Of a stretch of DNA of 64,000 bases, positions 33,973 through 42,544 are shown piece by piece. How positions within the stretch are numbered: the stretch's first letter is position 1; each line of letters starts with the position of its first letter. A program made the translations under genes and the position numbers. The DNA lies in assembly GCA_944343275.1 (NCBI GenBank), contig CALVMH010000008.1, positions 1-64,000 of the forward strand, written 5' to 3'. This DNA is from an uncultured Clostridia bacterium (GTDB lineage: Bacteria; Bacillota; Clostridia; Christensenellales; Borkfalkiaceae). The notes beneath the pieces were generated by a model. The model did not search any database and was not told the origin of the DNA. It was given only the letters and a program-made list of their open reading frames with translations.

Positions 33973-35185
33973 AGAGAGGATCGCCGCCGCGGAAGCGGCG
34001 CTGCAAGAAAAATTTCGTCGGATCGATGAGATCGCATTTGCCAATCAGGAAAAGGTCCTTGCCGCATTCCGGCAGGAAGAAATTGCACTGCGGCATTTTA
34101 TGCCGTCCACGGGGTACGGGTACGGCGACGAAGGGCGCGAACGGCTCGGCAACGTCTATGCGCGCGCATTCGGCGCGGAACGCGCCGTCGTGTCGCCCGC
34201 CATGCTGAGCGGGACGCATGCGCTGACCGTCGCGCTGTTCGGCGTTCTTCGCCCCGGCGATCGCGTTCTGTGCATCAGCGGAACGCCCTATGATACCATC
34301 CGCAGCGTCATCTATGGGCAAGGAAACGGCTCTTTGAAGGATTTCGGCATTTCATTCGAAGTGCTTCCGCTTACGCCGCAGGGGAAGATCGACCTTTGCG
34401 CCGCGCGTGTACGTCTTCGGTCGGAGCGCTTTCAGATGGTATATATCCAGCGTTCGCGCGGATATGAACTGCGCGATTCCTTTACGGTGGATGAAATCGG
34501 CGCGGCGTGTGCTGCCGTGCGGGAGAGCGGGTTTACGGGCTGCATCTTTGTGGACAACTGCTACGGGGAATTTGCCGAGACGCGCGAACCGACCGATGTG
34601 GGCGCCGATCTCATCGTGGGGTCACTCATCAAAAATCCGGGCGGTGGGCTTGCGCCGACGGGCGGCTATATTGCGGGGAAGGCGCGCTATGTCGGAATGT
34701 GCGAAGACCGTCTGACCGCGCCGTCCGTCGGTGGAGAGATCGGGTCCTATGCCTATGGGTATCAGCTCTTCTTTCAGGGATTCTTTTTGGCTCCGCACGT
34801 TGTCGCACAGGCGCTCAAAGGTGCGCTGCTCATCGGACAGTGCATGGGGGAGCTCGGCTATGAAAACTATCCCGCGCTTGACAGGCTTCCGCCGGATATC
34901 ACCCGCGCGGTACGCTTTGATACGGAGCGGCAGCTCACCGATTTCATCCAATCCGTACAGGACGTTTCCCCCGTCGATTCCTTCGTGAAGCTCGAAGCGT
35001 GGGATATGCCGGGATATGACTGCAAGGTCATCATGGCAGCGGGCACGTTCAATGCGGGTGCAAGCATCGAGCTTTCCGCGGATGCGCCCATCCGGACGCC
35101 CTATGTCGCCTATTTCCAGGGCGGGCTGACGTACGAGCACTGCAAACTCGCCGTCCGCGGGATCTTAAAAAAGTTGACGGCATAA
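33962..35185 (+). CDS. Methionine gamma-lyase family / YnbB-like PLP protein
   Basis: The 407-residue product matches the family once called aluminium-resistance proteins: MPSTGYGYGDEGRERLGNVYA, AVVSPAMLSGTHAL and SLIKNPGGGLAPTGGYIAG, the last with the presumed PLP lysine. It is a fold-type I PLP enzyme related to cystathionine lyases; the true substrate is not established. Its start lies within the last 11 bases of miaA. In Bacillus the homologue ynbB is also near mutSL-miaA. A bidirectional terminator follows. Confidence 0.9.
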   Translation: MTVEERIAAAEAALQEKFRRIDEIAFANQEKVLAAFRQEEIALRHFMPSTGYGYGDEGRERLGNVYARAFGAERAVVSPAMLSGTHALTVALFGVLRPGDRVLCISGTPYDTIRSVIYGQGNGSLKDFGISFEVLPLTPQGKIDLCAARVRLRSERFQMVYIQRSRGYELRDSFTVDEIGAACAAVRESGFTGCIFVDNCYGEFAETREPTDVGADLIVGSLIKNPGGGLAPTGGYIAGKARYVGMCEDRLTAPSVGGEIGSYAYGYQLFFQGFFLAPHVVAQALKGALLIGQCMGELGYENYPALDRLPPDITRAVRFDTERQLTDFIQSVQDVSPVDSFVKLEAWDMPGYDCKVIMAAGTFNAGASIELSADAPIRTPYVAYFQGGLTYEHCKLAVRGILKKLTA

Positions 35186-35213
35186 AAACAGCACCCCGCG
35201 GGGTGCTGTTTTT
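35184..35213. terminator. Bidirectional intrinsic terminator
   Basis: ACAGCACCCC and GGGGTGCTGT form a ten-pair stem with a two-base spacer (effectively a tight loop), flanked by AAAA and TTTT. It ends the mutSL operon and, on the minus strand, the 35212-36009 gene, whose stop codon it touches. Confidence 0.93.
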
Positions 35214-36009
35214 ATGCAAGATAGTCGGAGATATCCCTCTTGCGTACCCGTTCGGCATTGTTTTCCCTGAGGCGCTCCAAGAAGGTGAGCGGCGTGCTGC
35301 GTCTTTTCAGCCGTTCGGTGAATTTTGCCGAGTAAGCGAGGAAGATGAGATAGATGTACGGCATACCGAGATTGGTTTCCAGAAGGGAATTGGTGACGAG
35401 CGTTAACAGTTTATCGTAGAAGTTTTCGAATCCTGCGCTGCGGATGCCGCCCAACAGCAGCCCCGCTTCCCAGCCGAACTGCACGAGGATACCGATGGCA
35501 AGCAGCCAAAAGAGGTTGATGCACAGTGATTTATCCTTTTGAAAGAGGTTCCATACGATGATGCCCGCATAGCCGACGAAGAGGATGAGCGCCATCCAGC
35601 CGTGATAAGCGCCCGTCGTGCGCTGAATGGTGATCGCTTCGCCTGTTCCGAACGTAGCCGCGAGCATGGGAGCGCACAGCCACCAGGTGAGAATGAGCAG
35701 GGACCACTCCACCAGATGTTTATCTTTTGCGATCCACAGCCATATCCATACAAAATTTGTGAAGCCGTAGCTCATGGACATCCACAGCAGCACCCAGAAC
35801 AGGCTGCCTCCCGTGATCGAACGGGAATGGAATACGAGATGGAATAACCCGTAGTCAACGGCGAAGTAGACAAACCCGAAAAAGATACCGACAAGCACCG
35901 TCATGTACCGTTTTTTCCATAACAGCGCCCCAGCGAGGAGGATCAGAAAGGCGATGTCCAGCCAGATATAGAGCGGATCGAACTGCCTTCTTGCGATGAT
36001 GTCATCCAT
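35212..36009 (-). CDS. Polytopic membrane protein, unknown function
   Basis: The 265-residue product has about seven hydrophobic segments, the first at residues ~14-31 and the last at ~215-232, and a basic C-terminal tail (~30 residues, SAKFTERLKRRST onward). Aromatic residues are frequent (WIWLWIAKD, LTWWLCAP, FGWEAG). I recognise no transporter or enzyme motif. GGTG lies shortly before the ATG at 36009. It is monocistronic with its own promoter. Confidence 0.82.
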   Translation of the reverse strand: MDDIIARRQFDPLYIWLDIAFLILLAGALLWKKRYMTVLVGIFFGFVYFAVDYGLFHLVFHSRSITGGSLFWVLLWMSMSYGFTNFVWIWLWIAKDKHLVEWSLLILTWWLCAPMLAATFGTGEAITIQRTTGAYHGWMALILFVGYAGIIVWNLFQKDKSLCINLFWLLAIGILVQFGWEAGLLLGGIRSAGFENFYDKLLTLVTNSLLETNLGMPYIYLIFLAYSAKFTERLKRRSTPLTFLERLRENNAERVRKRDISDYLA

Positions 36010-36038
36010 GTTTCACCTTGTCTACATCGTTTTATCAC

Positions 36039-36067
36039 AGTATACTATGTTATATTGCATTTGTCAA
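36039..36067 (-). promoter_or_regulatory. SigA promoter of the 35212-36009 gene
   Basis: On the minus strand TTGACA (36062-36067) and TATACT (36039-36044) are 17 bases apart, giving a leader of about 25 bases. Confidence 0.88.
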
Positions 36068-36108
36068 GGAAGCGACATGGCTCCTTCTAAAAATTTCATC
36101 TGCCACCC

Positions 36109-36137
36109 TTGACGTGGCAGGCAAAACGTGATAAGAT
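36109..36137 (+). promoter_or_regulatory. SigA promoter of the SPFH gene
   Basis: TTGACG (36109-36114) and TAAGAT (36132-36137) are 17 bases apart. The -35 lies in the loop of a small inverted repeat, TGCCAC and GTGGCA, which could be an operator. Confidence 0.72.
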
Positions 36138-36169
36138 AAGATCATAAAAATATCAATTCGGAGGCAAAT

Positions 36170-37093
36170 ATGGAACGGGAAGTGGAAGAGCGGCGCGCAA
36201 AGGCGGCAAACGGTTGGGTGATGCTCTTTATCGTTTTGCTGATCATGTTCGGCGGGATCGCGCTCTTTTGTGTGGCGACGGTGTATTTGGATGAGTATCC
36301 CGCGCTGGCGGCCGGAATGGTCATCGGCATGCTGATGTTTATCGCAGGGCTCATCATGCTGTGCGGGTTTAAGACATTGCAGCCCAACGAGGCGTATGTC
36401 TTTACCCTGTTCGGAAAATATTACGGCTCGTTGAAACGGGAGGGGTACTTTTGGGTGAATCCTTTCTGCGCCGCCGTCAATCCTGCAAGGACTTCCGCCG
36501 CCATGGCCAAGAAACTCTCCTTGAAGGCGATGACGCTCAACAACGAAAAGCAGAAAGTCAACGATGAAGAGGGGAATCCCATCGAAATTTCCGTTGTCGT
36601 CATCTGGCGCATCACCAATACCGCGCGCGCCGTTTTCAATGTGGATAACTACATGGCGTACCTCTCCACGCAGTGCGATGCCGCCATCCGTCAGGTCGCG
36701 CGGCAGTATCCCTATGACGTTTCCACAAACGGTGACGAAAAATCGCTGCGCGGGTCTGCGCAGGAAGTCGCCGATATCCTGCGCGGGGAGATCCAGGAGC
36801 GCACTGCAATGGCGGGGATCGAAATTGCCGAAGCTCGCATTTCTCACCTTGCCTATGCGCCGGAGATTGCGGCGGCGATGTTGCAGCGCCAGCAGGCGTC
36901 CGCCATCATTGCGGCGCGGCAGAAGATCGTGGAGGGCGCCGTCTCCATGGTGAAAATGGCACTCGACAAACTTTCCGATGAACGCATCGTTGAACTCGAC
37001 GATGAGAAGAAGGCGCAGATGGTGAGCAATTTGCTGGTGGTGCTGTGCGGCAATAAGGACGCGCAGCCCGTCGTCAACAGCGGAAGCGTCTGA
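36170..37093 (+). CDS. SPFH/Band 7 domain membrane protein
   Basis: The 307-residue product has two close hydrophobic segments (residues ~16-38 and 45-66) followed by [20 protein letters not shown], the start of an SPFH domain, with [23 protein letters not shown] in its centre and a helical C-terminal part rich in Ala and Gln. Such proteins form oligomeric scaffolds in the membrane. CGGAGG lies before the ATG. It is monocistronic. Confidence 0.92.
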   Translation: MEREVEERRAKAANGWVMLFIVLLIMFGGIALFCVATVYLDEYPALAAGMVIGMLMFIAGLIMLCGFKTLQPNEAYVFTLFGKYYGSLKREGYFWVNPFCAAVNPARTSAAMAKKLSLKAMTLNNEKQKVNDEEGNPIEISVVVIWRITNTARAVFNVDNYMAYLSTQCDAAIRQVARQYPYDVSTNGDEKSLRGSAQEVADILRGEIQERTAMAGIEIAEARISHLAYAPEIAAAMLQRQQASAIIAARQKIVEGAVSMVKMALDKLSDERIVELDDEKKAQMVSNLLVVLCGNKDAQPVVNSGSV

Positions 37094-37101
37094 GCATAAG
37101 C

Positions 37102-37142
37102 AAAAAAAGACAGCGGTGCTTGTAAAATGGCACCGCTGTCTT
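37102..37142. terminator. Bidirectional intrinsic terminator
   Basis: GACAGCGGTGC and GCACCGCTGTC pair across a ten-base loop. On the minus strand a run of seven T follows, making it a strong end for the P-type ATPase operon; on the plus strand it ends the SPFH gene with a weaker tail. Confidence 0.92.
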
Positions 37143-37159
37143 GCATTTTATGATGATCG

Positions 37160-39079
37160 TCATTGATATTTGGAATTGACGCGCATGGCGTTGAGGATGG
37201 CGAGCACCGCTACGCCGACGTCTCCGAACACGGCAAGCCACATGTTGGCGATGCCGACCGCCGAAAGAATGAGGATGGCGACTTTGATGGCGATGGAAAA
37301 GACGATGTTTTCAAAGACGATCGCCATTGTCTTTCGGGCAATGCGTTTGGCAAGGGGGAGCCCGCGTAGGTCGTCCTTCATGAGTACGATGTCGCTTGCT
37401 TCGATCGCCGCATCGCTTCCGACGCCTCCCATGGCAATACCGATGTCCGAGCGCATCAGCACGGGCGCATCGTTGATGCCGTCGCCGACGAAACACAATA
37501 CATCCTTCGGCTTCTTTTCTGTGAGCATGCGTTCCGCTTCCGCTACTTTGTCCTGCGGCAAAAGGGAGGCGCGATAGCCCGTCAAGCCCGTTTCCGTTGC
37601 CACATTCTTTGCAATCGCTGCATTGTCGCCCGTCAGCATAAAGGTCTTACAGCCCATCGTATTAAGCGCGCCGGCAACTTCTTTTGCCTCAGGTTTGATT
37701 TCATCCGTAATGAGCAGGGAACCGATGAAGGTACCGTTTCTTGCCACATAGACGACCGTTCCGACGTCTGTCTCGCGGCAAAAGGGGATGCCGTGTTCCT
37801 CCATCAGTTTTTCATTGCCGCAGAGGATGACGTCTCCGTCTTTTTCTGCGATGATGCCGGCTCCCGCCACATTTGTGAGCGTGTAGCCCTTATCCGTCGG
37901 CTTCCCGTAGCGTGCGGCAATGGATTGTGCGATGGGGTGATTGGAGGCATGTTCCGCAAGGGCGGCAAGCCGCAGTACCTCGTCGGCGTTGTTTGCGGGG
38001 GTAATTTTTGTGATGGCAAAGTTTCCCTTGGTGAGCGTGCCCGTCTTATCGAACACAAAGATGTTTGCCCGATCAAACTTTTCGAGATAGTTGGAACCTT
38101 TCACGAGGATGCCGTACTTTGATGCCGCGCCGATGCCTGCAAAGAAGGAGAGAGGGATGGAGATGACAAGCGCACACGGGCAGGACACGACGAGGAAGGC
38201 GAGGGCACGGTAGACCCATGTGGACCAATCGCCCGTGATAAGCCCCGGAAGGACGGCGAGCAGCAGCGCCACGCCGCAGACGATCGGGGTATAGAATTTT
38301 GCAAATCGTGTGATGAAGTTTTCTGCCTTGGATTTTTGTCCGGCGGCGTTCTCGACAAGTTCCAAAATTTTGGAGACGGTCGAATCATAAAAGGTTTTTT
38401 CGACGCGCACATACAGCTGCGACGTCAGGTTGACGCTGCCGCTGATCACTTCACTTCCCGCTTCCGCTTCCTGCGGGAGCGATTCCCCCGTCAAAGCCTT
38501 TGTATCGAGCGTCGAAGCCCCTTTGATGACCACGCCGTCCAGCGGTACCCGCTCCCCCGGATTGATGAGGATGGTATCACCGACGCACACTTCGGCGGGA
38601 TCGGTCTTTTCATACGAGCCGTCCGCCCGCAGAAGGTTTGCATAGTCGGGGCGGATATCCATCAGACCCGCGATCGACTTTCTTGATTTTCCCGTAGCAT
38701 ACCCTTGAAACCACTCGCCGACCTGATAGAACAACAGCACGGCGCAGGCTTCGTCGAACCCTTCGATGGGCTGCCCCGTTACGCCGCGGTAGATGGCGAG
38801 CGCAAAGGCGCCCACGGTGGCAATGCACATCAGGAAATTTTCATCCAGGACTTGCCCGTGCAGAATGTTGCGCAGTGCTTTCCACAGGACATCGTAGCCG
38901 ATCAGAAGATAGACGGCGAGATACAGGCAGAAGGGGAACACCCATGCCGCGCTGCCCTGAAACACACTGCCGAGAACGACGGTTTTATCAATGATAAAGA
39001 GGACGAGAAAGAGGAAAAGCGCAACGCAGATGCGGATGAGCGCGCGTCGTTCCTTTGTGCTCATGGAGGATGGTTTCAT
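37160..39079 (-). CDS. zntA: Zn/Cd/Pb-type P1B ATPase (heavy-metal exporter)
   Basis: The 639-residue product has the transmembrane metal motif [15 protein letters not shown], the phosphorylation site [12 protein letters not shown], and the hinge [20 protein letters not shown]. The CPC motif followed by SIP and the zinc-type repressor nearby point to Zn, Cd or Pb export. It lacks an N-terminal HMA domain; that domain is the separate gene just upstream. I prefer the ATG at 39079 for its spacing from AAGG, although a GTG at 39088 is in frame. Confidence 0.94.
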   Translation of the reverse strand: MKPSSMSTKERRALIRICVALFLFLVLFIIDKTVVLGSVFQGSAAWVFPFCLYLAVYLLIGYDVLWKALRNILHGQVLDENFLMCIATVGAFALAIYRGVTGQPIEGFDEACAVLLFYQVGEWFQGYATGKSRKSIAGLMDIRPDYANLLRADGSYEKTDPAEVCVGDTILINPGERVPLDGVVIKGASTLDTKALTGESLPQEAEAGSEVISGSVNLTSQLYVRVEKTFYDSTVSKILELVENAAGQKSKAENFITRFAKFYTPIVCGVALLLAVLPGLITGDWSTWVYRALAFLVVSCPCALVISIPLSFFAGIGAASKYGILVKGSNYLEKFDRANIFVFDKTGTLTKGNFAITKITPANNADEVLRLAALAEHASNHPIAQSIAARYGKPTDKGYTLTNVAGAGIIAEKDGDVILCGNEKLMEEHGIPFCRETDVGTVVYVARNGTFIGSLLITDEIKPEAKEVAGALNTMGCKTFMLTGDNAAIAKNVATETGLTGYRASLLPQDKVAEAERMLTEKKPKDVLCFVGDGINDAPVLMRSDIGIAMGGVGSDAAIEASDIVLMKDDLRGLPLAKRIARKTMAIVFENIVFSIAIKVAILILSAVGIANMWLAVFGDVGVAVLAILNAMRVNSKYQ

Positions 39080-39091
39080 GCATTTCACCTT

Positions 39092-39310
39092 TTACAGAAG
39101 AATGCGGCAGTCGGGCTCTATTTTGCGGCACGCCTTGATCGCCTTTTGCAGGACGTCCTCAAAACGGTCGTCCTCCGCCTCCAACGCCATGCGCTGCGTC
39201 ATAAAACTGATACTGACCGCGCGGACGCCGTCGATTTTGGCGATGGCGCGCTCCATCTTTGCGGCGCAGTTGGCGCAATCGAGGTCTTCGAGTTTGTAAG
39301 TTTTTTTCAT
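39092..39310 (-). CDS. Stand-alone HMA metal-binding protein
   Basis: The 72-residue product is a single heavy-metal-associated domain with the motif DCANCAAKME near residue 10. In most exporters this domain is fused to the ATPase N-terminus; here it is split off and lies 12 bases upstream of the ATPase gene, so it may hand metal to the pump or buffer it. GGAGG precedes the ATG. Its promoter carries a perfect ArsR/SmtB operator. Confidence 0.9.
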   Translation of the reverse strand: MKKTYKLEDLDCANCAAKMERAIAKIDGVRAVSISFMTQRMALEAEDDRFEDVLQKAIKACRKIEPDCRILL

Positions 39311-39327
39311 TGCATTCCTCCGAAATG

Positions 39328-39356
39328 AATATTTATTTTGTTGAACAACTGTTCAA
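39328..39356 (-). promoter_or_regulatory. Operator and promoter of the HMA-ATPase unit
   Basis: TTGAACAACTGTTCAA (39341-39356) is a perfect palindrome of the ArsR/SmtB operator type. On the minus strand its outer half supplies a -35 (TTGAAC) 17 bases from AATATT (39328-39333), so the bound repressor would block RNA polymerase. Confidence 0.8.
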
Positions 39357-39367
39357 ATATACACTGT

Positions 39368-39391
39368 TGAAAAACAGGGAAGCTCCCTGTT
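39368..39391 (-). terminator. Intrinsic terminator after the arsR-type gene
   Basis: On the minus strand AACAGGGA and TCCCTGTT pair across GCT, followed by TTT. The left arm begins at the repressor stop codon, so repressor and pump are separately transcribed. Confidence 0.78.
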
Positions 39392-39728
39392 ATCGTTCTT
39401 CGTTGACGTGTGTAAGCCCGTATTCCATGATTTTTGTGACGTGGTCGTCGTCAAGGGAATAGCGGACCTCCTTGCCTTCTTTTTTGCCTTTGACGAGTTT
39501 TGCGCCGCGCAGAACGCGCAGCTGATGGGAAATGGCAGAGTCGCTCATGCCAAGCGCTTCGGCAAGTTCTCCGACATACATATCCCGCACTTGCAGACAG
39601 CTCAAGATTTTTGCGCGCGTCGGGTCGCCGAAGTTCTTGAAGAGCGCGGCAAGTTCATAGATGGTATCGTCATCCGGCAAAAGGGCGCGGAGCTCGCCGC
39701 GGGCGGGCGCGTCGGATCGGTTCGTCAT
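39390..39728 (-). CDS. ArsR/SmtB-family zinc-responsive repressor
   Basis: The 112-residue product is a winged helix with recognition region GMSDSAISHQLRVLRGAKLV and wing GKKEGKEVRYSL. The last helix reads DDDHVTKIMEYGLTHVNE: Asp-X-His, then ten residues, then His-X2-Glu, which is the alpha-5 zinc site of Synechococcus SmtB. The alpha-3 cysteine box of cadmium sensors is not complete (CLQVRD). Zinc should therefore release it from the two operators nearby. I start at 39728, where AAGGAG is well placed. Confidence 0.93.
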   Translation of the reverse strand: MTNRSDAPARGELRALLPDDDTIYELAALFKNFGDPTRAKILSCLQVRDMYVGELAEALGMSDSAISHQLRVLRGAKLVKGKKEGKEVRYSLDDDHVTKIMEYGLTHVNEER

Positions 39729-39744
39729 GACATCTCCTTTATAA

Positions 39745-39801
39745 TTGAACACATTTTCAAATGTTCAATTACATTATACGCTGCAATATGCTGTTTGTCA
39801 A
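39745..39801 (-). promoter_or_regulatory. Promoter and operator of the arsR-type gene
   Basis: On the minus strand TTGACA (39796-39801) and TATAAT (39773-39778) are 17 bases apart. TTGAACA (39745-39751) and TGTTCAA (39762-39768) lie just downstream over the transcription start, fitting autorepression. Confidence 0.87.
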
Positions 39802-39860
39802 CTGTTTTTTGAAAATTCAGTTAAAAAATATCAAGACTTCAAAAGTGACCGTAAATGGAA

Positions 39861-39885
39861 AATGACCGAACGAGTTCGGTCATTA
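39861..39885 (-). terminator. Hairpin after metA, probable terminator
   Basis: ATGACCGAA and TTCGGTCAT pair around a four-base loop just after the metA stop on the minus strand, followed by a short T stretch. The tail is weak, so efficiency is uncertain. Confidence 0.6.
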
Positions 39886-39887
39886 TT

Positions 39888-40799
39888 TCATGGATCAAGT
39901 TTGTAAGGTGTTGTCTGATAGACAAAGTTGAGCCAATTGTTATAAAAGAGGTTGGCGGTCGAAGACCAATTCATATTGACGGCATTGTCCGATTTGTCTG
40001 CGAAATAACAGAAAGGACGGCGGATGTCGAGACCTTTTTGCAGATCGCGTTCATATTCCTTTTTCAGGGTATCGCGGTCGTATTCCATGTGTCCGAGAAC
40101 GAACACCCGACGGTGGTCCGTGCTGCTGATGACGGAGACGCCTGCTCGGTGAGAAGTCGCAAGAATTTTCAAGCGGGGGTCCTTGCGCACATCAGCCTCG
40201 CGTACCGTCGAATGGCGGGAATGGCACATGTGAAATTCGTCGGAAATGCCCCGCATGAGGGGATCGGGCATGTCAAAGTGCTCTTTCCGATGGGAAAATA
40301 CGCCGAAGAGCTTGTGCGCAAGGGGATGTTTGCGGATGCCGTAAAAATGATACAGTGCCGCCATGGCGCCCCAGCAGATAAAGATGGTCGACGTGACATT
40401 GGTCTGCGTCCAGTCGAACATGCGGACGAGCTCATCCCAATAGGCGACGTCGGAAAATGCCATGTCTTCGACGGGTGCACCCGTCACGATCATTCCGTCG
40501 AAATGCTTGTTTCGGACGGTTTCGAAGGACTGATAGAACCTGCCGAGATATTCCGCTTCGGTATTGCGCGAGCGGTAGCTTTCCGTGTGGATGAGCGTGA
40601 TGTTGACCTGCAAAGGGGAATTGGACAGCAGGCGCATGAACTGTGTCTCCGTTTCCTTCTTTGTCGGCATCAGGTTGAGGATGGCGATCTCGATGGGGCG
40701 GATGTCCTGCGAGACGGCGCGCTCCTTGTCCATCACGAAGATGCGTTCCGATTGCAGAACGGAGTATGCCGGGATGTTGCGGTCAATGACGATGGGCAT
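39888..40799 (-). CDS. metA: Homoserine O-acetyltransferase (MetA family)
   Basis: The 303-residue product is a MetA-type acyltransferase: TESYRSRNT, VTGAPVEDM, the nucleophile Cys in ICWGAMAALYHFYG and the His/Glu segment VLGHMEYDRDTL. The Glu in TGAPVE replaces the Gly of E. coli MetA; this position is known to decide between acetyl-CoA (Glu) and succinyl-CoA (Gly), so acetyl-CoA is predicted. Its product feeds MetY, encoded just upstream in the same operon. AAGGAAG precedes the ATG at 40799. Confidence 0.94.
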   Translation of the reverse strand: MPIVIDRNIPAYSVLQSERIFVMDKERAVSQDIRPIEIAILNLMPTKKETETQFMRLLSNSPLQVNITLIHTESYRSRNTEAEYLGRFYQSFETVRNKHFDGMIVTGAPVEDMAFSDVAYWDELVRMFDWTQTNVTSTIFICWGAMAALYHFYGIRKHPLAHKLFGVFSHRKEHFDMPDPLMRGISDEFHMCHSRHSTVREADVRKDPRLKILATSHRAGVSVISSTDHRRVFVLGHMEYDRDTLKKEYERDLQKGLDIRRPFCYFADKSDNAVNMNWSSTANLFYNNWLNFVYQTTPYKLDP

Positions 40800-40813
40800 G
40801 GCATTCTTCCTTT

Positions 40814-42085
40814 TCAGACATGAGAAAGCGCTTGGGTGAGGTCGGCGATCAGATCGTCGACGTTTTCTATGCCGACGGAGAGCCGCACGAGGTTGGGGGC
40901 AATGCCCGCAGCGCTGAGCTGATCTTCGGAGAGCTGGCGGTGGGTGGTCGAAGCGGGGTGCAGAACGCAGCTTCGGACGTCGGCGACGTGCGTTTCCTGC
41001 GTGGCGATGTGCAGATGTTCCATAAAGCGTGCACACGCCCCGACATCTCCGCGGATGCCGAAGCTCATCATTCCGCCCGTTCCCTTGGGCAGATATTTTT
41101 TGGCGAGCGCATAATGTCTGTCTCCCTGCAAAGCGGCATAGCGTACCCATTCTATCTTGGGATGTTTTGCAAGGAAGGCGGCGATCTGTTCGGCATTGCG
41201 GCTGTGCCGTTCCATTCTGAGGGCGAGCGTATCACTGCCGAGCAGCGTATAGAAGGCGTTCTGCGGGCTCATGACAGCGCCCGTATCGCGCATCATCTGC
41301 GCACGGCACTTGACGCCGAAGGGTGCGGCAAGATCCGCATAGACAAGTCCGTGATAGCTTTCATCCGGGACATTGAAGGCGGGATAGCGGGGATTGTCTT
41401 TATAGAGGAACTTTCCGCCGTCCACGATCATTCCGCCCAGCGCCGCGGCATGTCCGTCCATGTATTTGCTGGTGGAATGCACAACGATGTCTGCGCCCAA
41501 TGCAAGCGGACGGCACAGAACGGGCGTTGCAAGCGTATTGTCCACCACAAACAGAACGCCGTGACGTTTGCAGATCGCAGAGATCTTGTCAAAATCCAGC
41601 ACGACGATGGCGGGGTTGGCGATCGTTTCCGCAAAGACAAACTTGGTCTTACCGTCAATGAGTTTTTCGATGTCCTCTGCGGGGGCGTCGGCATCGAAAA
41701 AGCGCCCTTCGATGCCGAACTTTTTCAGCGTCGTCGAAAAGAGGTTAAAGGTGCCGCCGTAAATTTCTCCTGCCGTCACGATATTGTCGCCCGCTTCGCA
41801 CAGCGTCATTGCCGTCAGTAAAAGGGCGGACATGCCCGAAGAACAGCCGATGCCGCAGACACCGCCTTCAAGGGCGGCGATCTTTTTTTCCAGCGTATCA
41901 ACGGTGGGGTTTGCAAGGCGGGAATAGAAGAATCCTTCCCGTTTCAGATCGAACAGGTCCGCCATTACCTGCGAATCACCGTAAAAAAAGGTGGTGCTTT
42001 GCACGATGGGGGGGATGCGGCTTTCGCCCGTTTCGGGTCGATAGCCCGCTTGTACGCACAGTGTTTCGATGTGTTCTTTCATCAT
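40814..42085 (-). CDS. metY: O-acetylhomoserine sulfhydrylase
   Basis: The 423-residue product is a Cys/Met-metabolism PLP enzyme. ETLCVQAGYRPETGESRIPP and SRLANPTVDTLEKKIAALEGG are typical of the sulfhydrylase subgroup, and HSTSKYMDGHAAALGG carries the PLP lysine. It makes homocysteine directly from O-acetylhomoserine and sulfide, fitting the neighbouring acetyl-type MetA. It overlaps smpB by four bases and lies at the end of the secG-rnr-smpB operon. Confidence 0.94.
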   Translation of the reverse strand: MMKEHIETLCVQAGYRPETGESRIPPIVQSTTFFYGDSQVMADLFDLKREGFFYSRLANPTVDTLEKKIAALEGGVCGIGCSSGMSALLLTAMTLCEAGDNIVTAGEIYGGTFNLFSTTLKKFGIEGRFFDADAPAEDIEKLIDGKTKFVFAETIANPAIVVLDFDKISAICKRHGVLFVVDNTLATPVLCRPLALGADIVVHSTSKYMDGHAAALGGMIVDGGKFLYKDNPRYPAFNVPDESYHGLVYADLAAPFGVKCRAQMMRDTGAVMSPQNAFYTLLGSDTLALRMERHSRNAEQIAAFLAKHPKIEWVRYAALQGDRHYALAKKYLPKGTGGMMSFGIRGDVGACARFMEHLHIATQETHVADVRSCVLHPASTTHRQLSEDQLSAAGIAPNLVRLSVGIENVDDLIADLTQALSHV

Positions 42086-42543
42086 CTTGCCTCCATTTCT
42101 TTGACCGCGCGGTCCAATGCGCGCTTTTGTTCGCGTTCCGCGATCGTCTTACGCTTGTCATAGGCGTGTTTGCCCTTGCACAGTGCGATCTCGGCTTTGA
42201 CGAGCGCGCCGTGGAAATATAATTTCAGCGGGACGAGTGTGTAGCCGCGTTCGTTGACCTTTCCGACGATTTTGGAGATCTCCGCGCGGTTGAGGAGAAG
42301 TTTGCGTTCCCTGCGCGAATCGCGCGTGGAGAACGCGCCGCTCTTGTCGTAAACGGCGATGTGCATATTTTTGAGAAACACTTCGCCGCCGCGGATCTCG
42401 CAAAAACTTTCGCCGAGAGAAGCCCTGCCTGCCCGCAGCGATTTGACCTCCGCGCCTTCGAGCACGATGCCTGCCTGATAGCGCTCTTCGATGAAGTATT
42501 CAAAGGATGCCGATTTATTGACGGCGATGGTCTTGCCTTGCAT
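42082..42543 (-). CDS. smpB: SsrA-binding protein SmpB
   Basis: The 153-residue product has SFEYFIEERYQAGIVLEG, KSLRAGRASLGESFCEI and the basic C-terminal tail HAYDKRKTIAEREQKR, all typical. SmpB binds tmRNA and brings it to stalled ribosomes. GGAGGG lies eight bases before the ATG at 42543, which is better than the in-frame ATG at 42558 inside rnr. I found no tmRNA gene nearby. Confidence 0.96.
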   Translation of the reverse strand: MQGKTIAVNKSASFEYFIEERYQAGIVLEGAEVKSLRAGRASLGESFCEIRGGEVFLKNMHIAVYDKSGAFSTRDSRRERKLLLNRAEISKIVGKVNERGYTLVPLKLYFHGALVKAEIALCKGKHAYDKRKTIAEREQKRALDRAVKEMEAR

Positions 42544-42544
42544 G

